From assembly GCA_033557465.1 (NCBI GenBank), contig CM066031.1:1070286444-1070350443 (forward strand): a stretch of 64,000 bases of DNA. Reading direction: 5' to 3'. The stretch is from Ichthyophis bannanicus. Lineage: Eukaryota; Chordata; Amphibia; Gymnophiona; Ichthyophiidae. The position numbers and the translations under genes were made by a program. The stretch's first letter is position 1; every line of letters begins with the position of its first letter. The notes beneath the pieces were generated by a model. It saw only the letters and a list, made by a program, of their open reading frames with translations. It had not been told where the DNA came from and made no database searches. Positions 1 to 10,504 of the stretch are shown here, piece by piece.

Positions 1-930
1 GCCATCCTCTCTGCATGCCTTACATCAGTCACCTTTTATTCTACTGATGTCTACTAGCTTACAGTTTCTTTGTGTTTTTACAGCACCTTTCATCCAAAGA
101 GGATCCCAGTGCACACCATGGTCTCTGTTCTTTTAGAAATCAATGTGCAGATAGATTTAATATGAACAGGATTATCCATCTCCAAAGACCACATCGCTCG
201 ATAAAATGCTTTAACCTTTACTGACTGGGTCGCAGATTGCTTTCTCCTGCACTATTGTTTTCCCTTTAATCTGCTGGTATGTAAGTAGTACTCTAGACTT
301 AATAGACAGGTGCTGCAGGTTTGAAAAATATTCTATTGACCTGTATCTTTTCCTACATTAAGACGACTTACAGCAATAGCACTTTTTCTGTTTTCCTCGC
401 CAGTTAACACTTGTAAGAAATCCAGGTTTCAGAGCCTGACAATAAATGAATGACCTTGAGAAATCACAGTATATTTATGAGCATCAATCATTTAATGGAT
501 AAGATTAGAGAAAGAGAAAGCATCACTATCAATGGGCTCCCTTTATTGTCAGAACATTTGTTTTATTAAAGGCATTTTTTCTTAAAAGGTCGGTTAAATC
601 CTACTGAACACACTGAAATGTTCAACATTATGCTAAAAGATGCATTATGCTAATAATTAAACTCAAACATTTTAAGTTTCTGCCACAGAGATACAAAGGT
701 AGTCTAAGGATTGTTTATTTTTGGGAAAAGTAGGGAGATAAGACTGGGAGTTTCGAAGAAGTGCAATCGGGCAAGGAAGCAACAGGACAATAATTAAGGC
801 AGTGAGACGCTCCTTGTTCAGCATAAGGCAGGTGTTTGTTCATTCCAGGACTTTATATGCCACTATTGGCCAACAGCATCAAAGCAGTTTACAGATCTCT
901 TCCCTCCACCCCTTGCTTCCATCTCATCTT
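1..930. other. No gene or recognised repeat
   Basis: AT-rich sequence with no open frame of note and no repeat that I recognise. Nothing else in the window matches it by eye. Confidence 0.5.
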
Positions 931-949
931 GTGCCCTTTCAAAATTATT

Positions 950-1032
950 TTTTCTTTATGTTTATGTTTATTAACATTTGATATACCGCTCTTCACAGTA
1001 ACAGCAGATTGGTGTAAATCAAAATCCAATTA
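950..1032 (-). repeat. SINE/LINE 3' tail fragment
   Basis: The minus strand reads as the tail shared by several repeats here: a GCGGTATAT core followed by AATAAA-type sequence (plus strand: ATATACCGCTCTTCAC). No SINE head is attached. It is probably a short 3' end of an L2-like LINE or its SINE. Confidence 0.45.
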
Positions 1033-1223
1033 AAAGAATGAAAGGAGCTCCATTGTCAAGGATAGGACAGACTCACAAGCACTCTTGAACAGAAACATAG
1101 ATAGTAGTTAATAACTTGGAGCAGAGAGGAGAAAGATGGGCAGTAGTGAACTTCCCAAGTAAGGTCAGGGGATAGGATTGGGGTTCTGGGCATCAGGTAG
1201 GGGATACTTGGGGAGAGGATTGA

Positions 1224-1470
1224 ATTTATTTAGCAATGGTTATATACTGCTTTTCACCGGGTCAAAGCGTTGTACATTCATGCACGGTATGTATTTCCCT
1301 TGTCCATGAAGGGTTCACAATCTACATTTTGTACCTGAGGCAATAGAGGGGGTTGCCCAAGGCCACAAGGAGCGCCTGTGGGACTAGAAACCTTAGTCCT
1401 TCCAGCCTGAGGTGCTATCTTCCAGCGGGATTTGAACCCCCAGCCCTCCAGCCCAAGGCTTGGGCTGGAA
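1224..1470 (-). mobile_element. tRNA-headed SINE with L2-like tail
   Basis: On the minus strand it runs from a tRNA-like head (GTTCAAATCCC, a B-box-like string, near 1435), through the body string TGTGGCCTTGGGCAA near 1355, to a tail with GGTGAAAAGCAGTATATAA near 1240. The tail matches the end of the L2-like fragment at 41711. The head-body-tail order is that of a tRNA-derived SINE with a LINE-derived 3' end. The A box is weak. Confidence 0.7.
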
Positions 1471-1928
1471 GAGAGGGGAGGGATTTTTGTTTGGCAGGAG
1501 GAAGAATCAGATGATCATATTCCTCCTGACTTCAATCTATCTTTATTCTTCCTCCAGTTATCAATTCACTTACATATTAATTAAAGAAAACTATTTAATG
1601 TGAACATACATGGCTATTCTTTTCTCGTTTCTTAACCTGTGGACATATAACAAAATCTAGTAAAAGTTAATACAAAAAACAGTGTTGCAAAGTACACTAA
1701 TTCAACCCACTAGAGACTTGCCAACTTTGTATAAATTCGTCAAGCTCTGCCCTTGAAATTCATTGGCTCTTGTGGTGCACACCTGACTTCTCAGCATACA
1801 GAGCATGTGAGAATGCTAAAGAGTATATAACATCAAGGCATGCCGTCCTTCCAAAATAACCAGGCTCTCTTACTTTTGATCGCCATGCACGAGCAGTCAC
1901 TCAAGTTGGAATCTGGAAAGATCACATT
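1471..1928. other. Anonymous sequence
   Basis: No gene and no repeat recognised between the SINE and the first CR1 fragment. Confidence 0.4.
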
Positions 1929-2198
1929 GGGACAAAGCCAACATGGATTTAGCAAAGAGGGACGTCTTGCCTCAACAATCTGCTACATTTGTATGAAGAT
2001 ATAAATAAATGTGCAAATAAAGGTGAGACAGTGGATATAGTGTGTCTGGATTTTTAGAAATCCTTTGACAAGGTCCCTCATGAGAGACTCTTGAGGAAAT
2101 TAAAGCCATTGGATATGCATCATTCTATTGTTGATAGAAAAAAAGAAAGCAGGACTAAATCATCAATTTCTCAATAGAGAAAGGAGAATAGTAGAGTG
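1929..2198 (+). mobile_element. CR1 fragment, left half of a split copy
   Basis: Encodes a decayed CR1 reverse-transcriptase stretch: QHGF, then VDIVCLDF followed by a stop, then [10 protein letters not shown]. It aligns with 47850-48125 of the well-preserved copy. It stops inside the region before the GVPQG motif, and the same element resumes at 5057. The 2.8 kb between is a second CR1 that landed in it. Several stops and indels show it is dead. Confidence 0.8.
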
Positions 2199-2214
2199 AA
2201 AATCTGATCCCTCA

Positions 2215-5057
2215 CTCGTTGTTCCCATATCAGGGCCAATGGGACATAGCCATAGCTGGCTATAATCTATTCAGAAGAGACAGAGAAAATGGAAAAGGAG
2301 GAGGAGTAGCCTTGTATGTCAAAAGCAATATTAAAGCTACTGAAATGCAGGGGGCATGGGAAAAAAAGAAGCACTTTGGTTTGTGTTGAAAAGAGGAGAT
2401 GGCACTGTCATCCATACTGCTATAGTCTACAGACCTCCGACTCTAATTGAAGAAATAGATAACAAATTGATTATAGATATTGCCAAGATAGCCACAAAGG
2501 GGTAAGTGATCATATTGGGTGACTTTAATCTACCCGATGTGGATTGGATTACTCCTTCTGCAAATCTGGAAAGAAGCAAAAAAATTGTGGATGCTTTCCA
2601 AGATGCGTTACTTAGACAAATGGTGATGGAACCAACCAGGGAAAGTTCAATGCTGGATTTAGTGCTCACCAGCGGTGATAGCGTGTCGAATGTCCGGATG
2701 GGTGCCCCTGTGAGCAGCAGCGATCATCACACGGTGTGGTATGAGATAAAAGCCAAGGTGCAGTCCAATCATAGCAAGCTCAAAGTCCTAAACTTCAAAA
2801 ACACTGACTTCAGTAAAATGGCCAAGTACCTGAAGTTGGCAGGGTGGGAGGGGATAAGGGAAGTGGAATTGCAATGGGCTAAACTAAAGGTGGCAATAAA
2901 AGGGGCAACAGATAAATATGTAAGGAAAGTAAATAAAAACAAGAGGAGAAGGAAACCTATTTGGTTCTCCAAAGAAGTGATTGCTCAAATAAAGGCAAAA
3001 AACACAGCTTTCACAAAATTCAAAAGCTTGCAAACAGAGGAACACAGAAAGGAATACAGGATCAAATTAAAAGAGACAAAAAGAGAAATAAGGAAAGCAA
3101 AATCAAAGGCAGAGGAAAAGATGGCTAAAGATGTGAAGTGTGGTGACAAAACTTTCTTCAGGTATATTCGGGAGAGGAGGAAAATCAGAGATAGAATTGC
3201 AGGACTCAGAAGTGCTGGGAACAGACTCATGGAAAGTGACATTGAAAAAGCAAAATTGCTAAACAAATGCCTCTGCTCTGTTTTTACTAAAGAAAATCCT
3301 GGAGAAGGACCACCTGTGACTCCCAAATATAAAAATGGGAATGAAGTAGATGATACACCATTCACAGAAGAAGATGTGTTAGAACAACTTGCAAAACTGA
3401 AAGTGGACAAGGCCATGGGACCAGATGGGATACATCCCAGGATACTGAAAGAGCTTAGAGAGGTTCTTGCAGGGCCATTAAAGGATGTTTTCAACAGATT
3501 CTTGGAAACAGAAGTTCCTCAGGACTGGAGAAGGGCTGATGTGGTACCTCTTCACAAAAGTGGTGACAGGGAAGAAGTGACAAACTACAGGCCTGTGAGC
3601 CTTACACCTGTGGCGGTAAAAGTAATGGAGACACTCCTGAAAGAGCAAATAGTGGACTTTCTCAAAACCAACAGGTTGCGTGATTTGAGGCAACATGGTT
3701 TTACCAAAGGACGATCTTGCCAAACAAATCTGATCTAGTTCTCTGGTCACTCAGTCAAAGAACTCAATCAGGGGAATGCGATGGATGTCATCTACCTGAA
3801 TTTCAGCAAAGTCTTTGATACTGTTCCTCATAGGAGGCTTATCAATAAACTCAGTAGTTTGGGGATGGGTCCCAAAGTGGTGAACTTTATCAGAAATTGG
3901 TTGACTGACAGACGACAGAAGGTGATGGTAAATGGAGCTCACTCGGTTGAAAGGAAGGTGATTAGCGGGGTGCCCCAGGGTTCGGTCCTGGGCCTGGCAC
4001 AATTCAATGTATTTGTGAGTGATATTGCTGAAGGACTGAATGGAAAAGCCTGTCTTTTTGCAGATGACATGAAAATTTGCAACAGAGTGAACTCCCCTGA
4101 GGGAGTGGATATCATGAGGAAAAATCTACAAAAGCTGGAAGAATAGTCTAATGCTTGGCAGTTAAGATTTAATGCGAAGAAGTGCAGTGTCATGCACTTG
4201 GGAAGCAGAAATCCAAGGGAAATGTACGCGATAGGGGGTGAGAGATTGGTGTGCACGGACCAGGAGAAGGACCTTGATGTGATTATTTCTGAGGATCTCA
4301 AGGTGGCAAAACAGTGTGACAAGGCGGTGGCAAGAGCCAGGAGGATGCTGGGTTGCATACAAAGAGGAATTGCCAGCTGAAAGGAAGAGGTACTAATGCC
4401 ACTGTGTAAGTCAATGGTGAGGTCTCACTTGGAATACTGTGTTCAGTTTTGGAGACCATAACTTGCAAAGGATATAAAAAGACTGGAAACTGTTCAGAGG
4501 AAAACGACCAAAATGATTTGGAGCCTGCGTCAGAAGCCTTATGGGAAGAGACTTGAAGACCTAAATATGTACACTCTAGAGGAGAGGAGGGACAGGGGAG
4601 ATATGATTCAGACCTTTAAATACTTGAAGAGAAATAATGAACGAACAAACCTCTTCCAAAGACGGGGAAGCTGTAAAACTAGAGGGCATAACATGAAGCT
4701 GCAAGGGGGTAAATTGAAAGGCAATGTCAGGAAATACTTTTTCACTGAAAGGGTGGTGGAGGCTTGGAACACCCTCCCGATAGAAGTGGTGGGGGCAAAT
4801 ACAGTGACAGAATTCAAAATGGCATGGGACAGACAGTGTATCCTTTTATAGCAACAGGATAAAATAAAAATAAACTTAACTATCTAATTTCTCAAAAAAT
4901 AGGGGTGTCCTACATGGAGTGGTGTGTACACCCCTGAACAAAGACATGGGGAGGGGTGGCCAGAGCAGCAGGTGCACCTACTCTTGCCGTCTTACAGGGC
5001 AGACTAGATGGACCATATTGGTCTTTAACTGCCGTCATTTACTATGTTACTATGTTA
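2215..5057 (+). mobile_element. CR1 LINE, 5'-truncated, group with TTACTATG tail
   Basis: A 2.8-kb CR1 copy that begins within the endonuclease domain and runs through the reverse transcriptase to a complete 3' end. The 3' UTR (4852-5057) has the GACTAGATGGACCATATTGG block and ends in TTACTATGTTACTATGTTA. It belongs to a different subfamily from the copies ending in TTCTTATG. It sits inside an older CR1 (1929-2198 and 5057-5285). About 60 bp of the host copy is missing at the insertion point. Confidence 0.9.
2236..4851 (+). pseudogene. CR1 ORF2 remnant (endonuclease + reverse transcriptase)
   Basis: In life this protein would nick the target DNA and reverse-transcribe the element RNA. The start of the endonuclease is missing. 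Visible in order are AGYNLF, GGGVALYV, YRPP, GDFNLPDVDW (about 2518-2547) and SSDHH (2716-2730), then RT strings GPDGIHPRIL (about 3420), NYRPVSL (3586), QHGF (3691), SGVPQGS and FADD (about 4058). A stop follows TNLI at 3736; other stops lie at 4144 and 4378, and near 4460. The motif A string reads YLNF instead of YLDF (about 3793), so the catalytic aspartate is asparagine. The C-terminal end (WNTLP, ending at 4851) is well kept. Identification as CR1 clade is firm; the copy is inactive. Confidence 0.88.
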
Positions 5058-5285
5058 TAAATGACCTGGGATGGGAAACAAGTAAGTTGATCAAATCTGC
5101 AGATGATAGAAAATTATTCAAATTTTAAATTACAAAAAGACTGAAAATTTGCAAGAGGACTTGAGTAATTGGGAGGCTGGATGTCCAAATGGCAGATGAA
5201 ATTTAATGTGAAAAAGTGCAAAGTATTATGCACTCGGGGAACAACCCAAACTGTATCTACACAATGCAAGGCTCAGATCTTTTCC
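5057..5285 (+). mobile_element. CR1 fragment, right half of the split copy
   Basis: Resumes the element left at 2198, starting at the INDLE region. [10 protein letters not shown] appears as KSADDRKLFK near 5097, and KWQMKFNV is at about 5187-5210. It matches 48178-48400 of the good copy, then similarity stops. Confidence 0.78.
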
Positions 5286-5315
5286 AAATACCAAATAGAC
5301 ATCTTGTGTATCCAT

Positions 5316-5412
5316 GTGGCCTATACTATTACTACTGTAGTGCTACAAAATGTACACAGCACTTTACACACATAGAAGAGACAGTCCCTATTGAGTGGAG
5401 CTTATGCTTGAG
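5316..5412 (-). mobile_element. L2-like LINE 3' end
   Basis: The minus strand reads from GCTCCACTCAATAGGGACTG through TGTGTACATTTTGTAGCAC to a TAGTAATAGT run. That is the same block and microsatellite-like tail as at 18460-18520 plus 18746-18778. It is a short 3' end only, with no coding part. Confidence 0.6.
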
Positions 5413-5526
5413 TTGACAGAGGTACACTGAGGACAGATGGATAGTACAGCACTCGGGATATTAATATTGTGTGGCGGAGCCTATAGCTTAATTTGTAGCT
5501 CAGAGACAAAGGTGAGTTTGGGAGAT
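5413..5526. other. Anonymous spacer
   Basis: About 110 bp between an L2-like end and a CR1 end. No recognised content. Confidence 0.4.
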
Positions 5527-6560
5527 CATAAGAACATTAGAACATAAGATATGCCATACTGGGTCAGACCAAGGTCCATCAAGCCCAGTATCCTATTTCC
5601 AACAGTGGCCAATCTAGGTCATACGCACCTAGCAGTTTCCCCAAAAGACACAGGTTCTGCAATGCTTGTACTAGGCCAAGCATTGATATCCTGGGTCCCT
5701 TCTTAATAATGGTTTATGGACCTTTCCTCCAGGAACTTGTCCAAACCTTTTTTAAACCCAGCTACACTAACAGCCTTTACTACATCATCCGGTAACAAAT
5801 TCCAGAGTTTGATTACACGTTGAGTGAAAAAATATTTTCTTTTATTAGTCTTAAATAGTTTACCCTGTAGCTTCATTGCATGTCTCCTAGTCTTCCTATA
5901 TTCTGATAATGTAAACAGTCGATCTACGTTTACCCGTTCCACTCCGTTCATTAATTTATAGACTTCTATCATATCTCCCCTCAGCCGTCTCTTTTCCAGG
6001 TTAAAGAGCCCTAACCTTTTTAGCCTTTCTTCATAGGAGTATCCTTCCATCCCCTTTACCATTTTGGTGGCTCTTCTCTGAACCTTTTCTAATAACGCTA
6101 TATCCTTTTTAAGATACGGCGACCAGAATTGCACACAATATTCAAGGTGCGGTCTCACCATGGAATGGTTATAGAGGCGTTATAATATCTTTTGTTTTAT
6201 TTTCCATTCCTTTCCTTATCATACCTAGCATTCTATTTGCTCTCTTGGCCGCCGCTGCACACTGGGCCGAGGGTTTTAACATGTTATCCACAATGACGCC
6301 TACATCTTTTTCCTGGGTGGTGGTTCCTAATGTGGAAACTTGCATCGTGTAACCATAGTTTGGGTTGTTCTTCCCTAGGTGCATAACTTTGCACTTGTCC
6401 ACATTAAATTTCATCTGCCATTTTGATGCCCAGTCTTCCAATTTATCAAGATCCTCTTGCAGTTTTCCACAATCCTCTTGGGTTTTAACAACTTTAAATA
6501 GTTTTGTTTCATCTGCAAATTTGATAACCTCACTCGTTATTCCACTTTCCAGGTCATTTA
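5527..6560 (-). mobile_element. CR1 LINE, 5'-truncated, TTCTTATG-tail group
   Basis: Reverse-oriented CR1 with an intact-looking 3' end at 5527 (ACATAAGAACAT is the reverse of the octamer tail) and 5' truncation near 6560, just after the INDLES motif. Past that point the sequence diverges from the other copies. Confidence 0.9.
5703..6560 (-). pseudogene. CR1 reverse transcriptase C-terminal half
   Basis: Covers the RT palm to the C terminus: [10 protein letters not shown] (FADD is changed to FADE), [34 protein letters not shown], and a C-terminal end in SINHY at 5703. An extra base near 6162-6168 shifts the frame between the MPLYRSMV region and the upstream part. Both the frameshift and the FADE change make the copy non-functional. 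Family assignment rests on near identity with the copies at 7666, 47022 and 53771. Confidence 0.88.
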
Positions 6561-6988
6561 TGATCATCCTTAATGATTCTCCCTTTGCAGAGAGAGACAT
6601 CATCTGGGGCAGCTATATCTAAGATATATTCATTTTTTAATAGTACTACTTTGTTCTAATGGTTACATTTAGTGTTCTGAAAATAAGCAATTTATTTAAC
6701 TTACGGTGATAGGAACCTGTGTTCAGAAGTCACATGATGGCATGCAGCTAGGAGGGAGCAAGAAGGAGTAGCTCCTGGAGAATCCCCCCCTTAAAAGTAA
6801 TTTTTTCTTACAATAAGCATAGTGACTCACCTTTACTTCAAAAAAAAAGAAAAAAGGAAAACACATGTGCACCTGCAGTCAGCAAAAGTTGCTGTTAGAG
6901 GCAATAGGAAAAGCGACATGTCTATGAAGTCGGTGCATAACATAAAAGATAAAGACAAGCAGCTAGAGACCGAGATGGTGGAAGAGTC

Positions 6989-7370
6989 CAGTGGTGTACC
7001 ATGGGTGGGTCAGTGGGTGTGGCCTGCTGTAGGTGCCGGCTGGGAGGAGGGTGCACCTCCACCAGGCTCACGGAGGCAGCACTGCAAACTTACAATTAAG
7101 TTGGTTTGTTGTGGTGCCTCATGCTCCAGGCTCTCATCTCTCCTGGCTGGTCTCATGAATTGCGAGATTTTGGCTGGGAGAGAAGAGCTTCTGTCCCTTG
7201 GGGCAAGAGGCATAGCAGCAAACCAGCCTAATTGTAAGTTTGCCGTACTACCTACATGGGCCAGGCTTGGGGGGTACATCGCGGTGCAGAGTGCTATACC
7301 ACACGGGGGTGCCGGCAGTATGGGGGTGCCCGCCCAAGATGACAGGGGGGTGGGGCTGGAAACACCATTG
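6989..7370. mobile_element. hAT-like MITE
   Basis: Begins CAGTGGTGTACC and ends with the near complement (ACACCATTG), so short imperfect terminal inverted repeats are present. It is bracketed by a direct repeat of AAGAGTC (7-8 bp, GAAGAGTC at 6981 and 7370), the target duplication size of the hAT superfamily. No transposase is encoded. The CAGTGG start also fits hAT. Confidence 0.65.
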
Positions 7371-7496
7371 AAGAGTCAGAACATAGTAACTTCTGAATCG
7401 CAAAAGAGATGGTCGCGGAGATTTTCAGTAGAGCTTCAGAAGTGCTGGAAGGGAAGCTGATAAAGCTGCATTCTGCTGTGGAGGAAATAAAGGATA

Positions 7497-8667
7497 ACAT
7501 AAGAACATAAGATATGCCATACTGGGTCAGACCAAGGTCCATCAAGCCCAGTATTCTGTTTCCAACAGTGGCCAATCTAGGTCATACGTACCTAGCAGTT
7601 TCCCCAAGGGACACAGGTTCCACAATGCTTGTATTGGTTCAAGCATTGATATCCTGGGTCCCTTCTTAATAATGGTTTATGGACCTTTCCTCCAGGAACT
7701 TGTCCAAACCTTTTTTAAACCCAGCTACACTAACAGCCTTTACTACATCCTCCGGTAACAAATTCCAGAGTTTGATTACACGTTGAGTGAAAAAATATTT
7801 TCTTTTATTAGTCTTAAATAGTTTACCCTGTAGCTTCATTGCATGTCCCCTAGTCTTTCTATATTCTGATAAGGTAAACAATCGATCTACGTTTACCCGT
7901 TCCACTCCGTTCATTAATTTATAGACTTCTATCATATCTCCCCTCAGCCGTCTCTTTTCCAGGTTAAAGAGCCCCAACCTTTTTAGCCTTTCTTCATAGG
8001 AGTAGCCTTCCATCCCCTTTACCATTTTGGTGGCTCTTCTCTGAACCTTTTCTAAAATTGCTATATCCTTTTTAAGATATGGCGACCAGAATTGCACACA
8101 ATATTCAAAGTGCGGTCTCACCATGAAACGATATAGAGGCATTATAATATCTTTTGTTTTATTTTCCATTCCTTTCCTTATCATACCTAGCATTCTATTT
8201 GCTCTCTTGGCCGCCGCTGCACACTGGGCCGAGGGTTTTAACATGGTATCCACAAGGACGCCTAAATCTTTTTCTTGGGTGGTGGTTCCTAATGTGGAAC
8301 CTTGCATCGTGTAACCATAGTTTGGGTTGTTCTTCCCTAGGTGCATAACCTTGCACTTCTCCACATTAAATTTCATCTGCCATTTTGATGCCCAGTCTTC
8401 CAATTTATCAAGATCCTCTTGCAATTTTCCACAATCCTCCTGGGTTTTAACAACTTTAAATAGTTTTGTGTCATCAGCAAATTTGATAACCTCACTCATT
8501 ATTCCACTTTCCAGGTCATTTATGAATATGTCAAAAAGCAGCGGACCCAGCACAGATCCCTGGGGTACACCACTATTCACCTTTCTCCATTGGGAAAATT
8601 GGCCATTTAGCCCTACCCTCTGCTTTCTATCTTTTAACCAGTTCCTGATCCACAGTAGTACACTGCC
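7497..8667 (-). mobile_element. CR1 LINE, 5'-truncated, TTCTTATG-tail group
   Basis: Reverse copy inserted in the L1/Tx1 ORF1. The 3' end is at 7497 and the 5' truncation lies near 8667, within the [10 protein letters not shown] region of the RT. It has few defects and is one of the younger copies. Confidence 0.92.
7666..8667 (-). CDS. CR1 reverse transcriptase, C-terminal 330 residues, open
   Basis: One uninterrupted frame covers the RT from [20 protein letters not shown] through [14 protein letters not shown] (motif B region), [10 protein letters not shown] (motif C, catalytic aspartates present), [17 protein letters not shown] and the thumb, ending in SINHY at 7666. The endonuclease and RT motif A are missing through 5' truncation, so no active protein is made. 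The open frame continues upstream of 8667 into unrelated sequence only by chance. Use of a start codon is not claimed. Confidence 0.88.
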   Translation of the reverse strand, partial: GSVLLWIRNWLKDRKQRVGLNGQFSQWRKVNSGVPQGSVLGPLLFDIFINDLESGIMSEVIKFADDTKLFKVVKTQEDCGKLQEDLDKLEDWASKWQMKFNVEKCKVMHLGKNNPNYGYTMQGSTLGTTTQEKDLGVLVDTMLKPSAQCAAAAKRANRMLGMIRKGMENKTKDIIMPLYRFMVRPHFEYCVQFWSPYLKKDIAILEKVQRRATKMVKGMEGYSYEERLKRLGLFNLEKRRLRGDMIEVYKLMNGVERVNVDRLFTLSEYRKTRGHAMKLQGKLFKTNKRKYFFTQRVIKLWNLLPEDVVKAVSVAGFKKGLDKFLEERSINHY

Positions 8668-9252
8668 ACATAGATTCACAGGCCCAGCTACTGACCAGTG
8701 TGGAGAAACAGGTAAGCCAACAAGAAGATGGTACAGACTGCACAAGCGAGTAAAGGAATTGCACAGGGCCATCTCTCACTTGCTGAATGGGTATAGGACG
8801 AAAAGAATAGAAATAGGAGAAAAAAAATCTATGGTTAGTGACACTGAATCTGTAAGAGATCAAAAACTGATGGAGATTTTGAGAGGTGATTATCTGGTCA
8901 AATGGACATTCACCAAAAAAAAAGTGCATTGTGAAAGAGTGCATAAGCTGGGCCCATTAAAAGAAGGAGCAAATGAACCAAAAACTATGGTCGCAAAAAT
9001 CTAGAGTTCGGCACACTAAGTGGTACTTGCATGAGCCTTCCATGGGGCTAAGGAGGTGAGCTACAAAGGTTATATGCTGCTGCTATTTAATGATTATTCT
9101 GCACGTGACATCACACAGAGGAAGGAAACGTCACAGCTCTGTACAAAAAAGAAGTATGGTTTGCTCTGCTCTTCCCAGCTAAGTTAAAAGTGCAGTACAA
9201 TGGAAAAGCCCTTTACCCGAGCACCCTCGAGGAGGCTAGAAGATCCCTGTAA

Positions 9253-10504
9253 CAGGTGTGTGGCACCAGGAGATCGAGGGGTGTAGGGGAAGTGCAGTAG
9301 TGTGAGATGCAACCATCTGTCTCATCTAAAATGTAGAAATTCATGTGGCACAGTTTGGGAAATTTTATGTCAGGCTGGCTCGAATGCTGTCTATCTATGA
9401 TGTACAAGAATACTCACCGCCCCAGCAGTGGACTGACCATTATGGGAACCAGGGCCGGCCCGTCCACTAAGCAAACCTAGATGGTCGCCTAGGGCGGCAG
9501 ACTTCCATGGACAGCATGGCAGACATGGCCTGCCGCCTCCTGTTGCTGAACAGAGCTGTGACACAACATGCTGCCACCCCCCCCCCCCCCACACTGCTGC
9601 TGATTCCAAAGTTGTATCAGAGAGGGTCAGGGCATGCACCCGGTGGATGAGTTTCACCTTTCCCTCTTAACAGCAGACAAGGCATTTCATGTTAGAAAGC
9701 CGTAGAAGAGAATGCCAGCATATTAAAATAAAAGCTAAAATTGCCTTTAAATGAAGTAATGGACTGTGATTATGTGGCCATGAGGAAATCTGGCCTCCAG
9801 CAATGAATGAACATGAAGAAGATGCAGGAACATCAGTTCAGGCTGTCTATGTTTTGAGAGGCTGGCGACTGTTTTTCCATGTGCTGCCGCCTCCCCAGAT
9901 GTTGGGATAAGGGGGTTGTTTAAACCAGAGGACACTGATTAACTGGACTGGATGGTTAATTGTTGATGTTAAAATTGAATAATTGGGGTAGTGTATTGGG
10001 GGTGGGGCTTCTGAATCCTTAGGGAAATGCCTGGGGTGGACAGCCTAATTGGGGAGATCAGACCGTGATTGTTGTTAGAATGTAGTATGGGAGGGGGCAA
10101 CTGAGTTGATAAATTCAAAAAGTATGAATGTACAAAATAGGGAGTGGAGGAGTGTGTGGTGAGTTGAATGGACAGCGGGAGATTCGAGGGGTGGTAAGGA
10201 GAGAGTGCTAGAGGGATGACTGTAGAAAGGTTGAGGAATCTGACTGGGGAAGAATGGAATGATGTGGAGGTGGGAGGACTGGGAGATGTAAAGACTGAGA
10301 AGGGGGTAGGGGATAAAGAGGAGTGGAATCTTAACCAAAGGGGGAGGGTTGAAGGAAGTAGTGAGAAACAAAGGGTAGTGAGACTGAGGAAGGCAACAGG
10401 CTTGACATGGGAATGGCAGAAAGGGGGTTCTCAGGGTCCTGCTGGGAGACCTTTGGGAGCCCCCATAAAGAAATCACATGTGGGTCAAGTTATCTGTGCA
10501 CAGT
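9253..10504 (+). other. Inter-ORF region of the L1/Tx1 element
   Basis: No coding similarity is seen apart from the DNA-element end at 9450. It lies between ORF1 and ORF2 of the L1/Tx1 copy. At about 1.2 kb it is long for an inter-ORF spacer, so more inserted sequence is likely. A run of C is at 9580-9594. Confidence 0.4.
9450..9600. mobile_element. DNA-element terminus, CAGGGCC family
   Basis: Starts CAGGGCCGGCCCGTCCACTA and continues with AAACCTAGATGGTCGCCTAGGGCGGCA. The same terminal string, in variant form, occurs at 49752 and in reverse at 19241. Only one end is convincing here; the other end is not located. Confidence 0.5.

Larger units (their letters stand above)
6918..9252 (+). pseudogene. 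L1/Tx1 ORF1 remnant, split by two insertions
   Basis: ORF1 proteins of this clade are RNA-binding chaperones. Three pieces remain. The first is an N-terminal start MSMKSVHNIK at 6918. After the hAT-like insertion comes a coiled-coil-like stretch (ASEVLEGKLIKLHSAVEEIK, about 7430-7490). After the CR1 insertion comes the C-terminal part, with ERVHKLGP (about 8932-8955), the ARFL-like block as MVAKI with a stop (9002), and LFPAKLKVQYNGKAL (about 9169-9215). The RVH-LGP string and the PAKL...NGK block are typical of L1-type ORF1 C-terminal domains. Stops and frameshifts make it dead. Confidence 0.65.

Noticed and set aside
6822..7460. 212-residue plus-strand frame
   Set aside because: It runs across the L1/Tx1 leader and the hAT-like MITE and has no motif of its own; the frame is chance.
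8123..9004. Plus-strand open frames over the reverse CR1 at 7497-8667
   Set aside because: They are antisense to the RT frame and recur at 54228 and 6365 only because the CR1 copies are similar. The part after 8667 belongs to L1/Tx1 ORF1.
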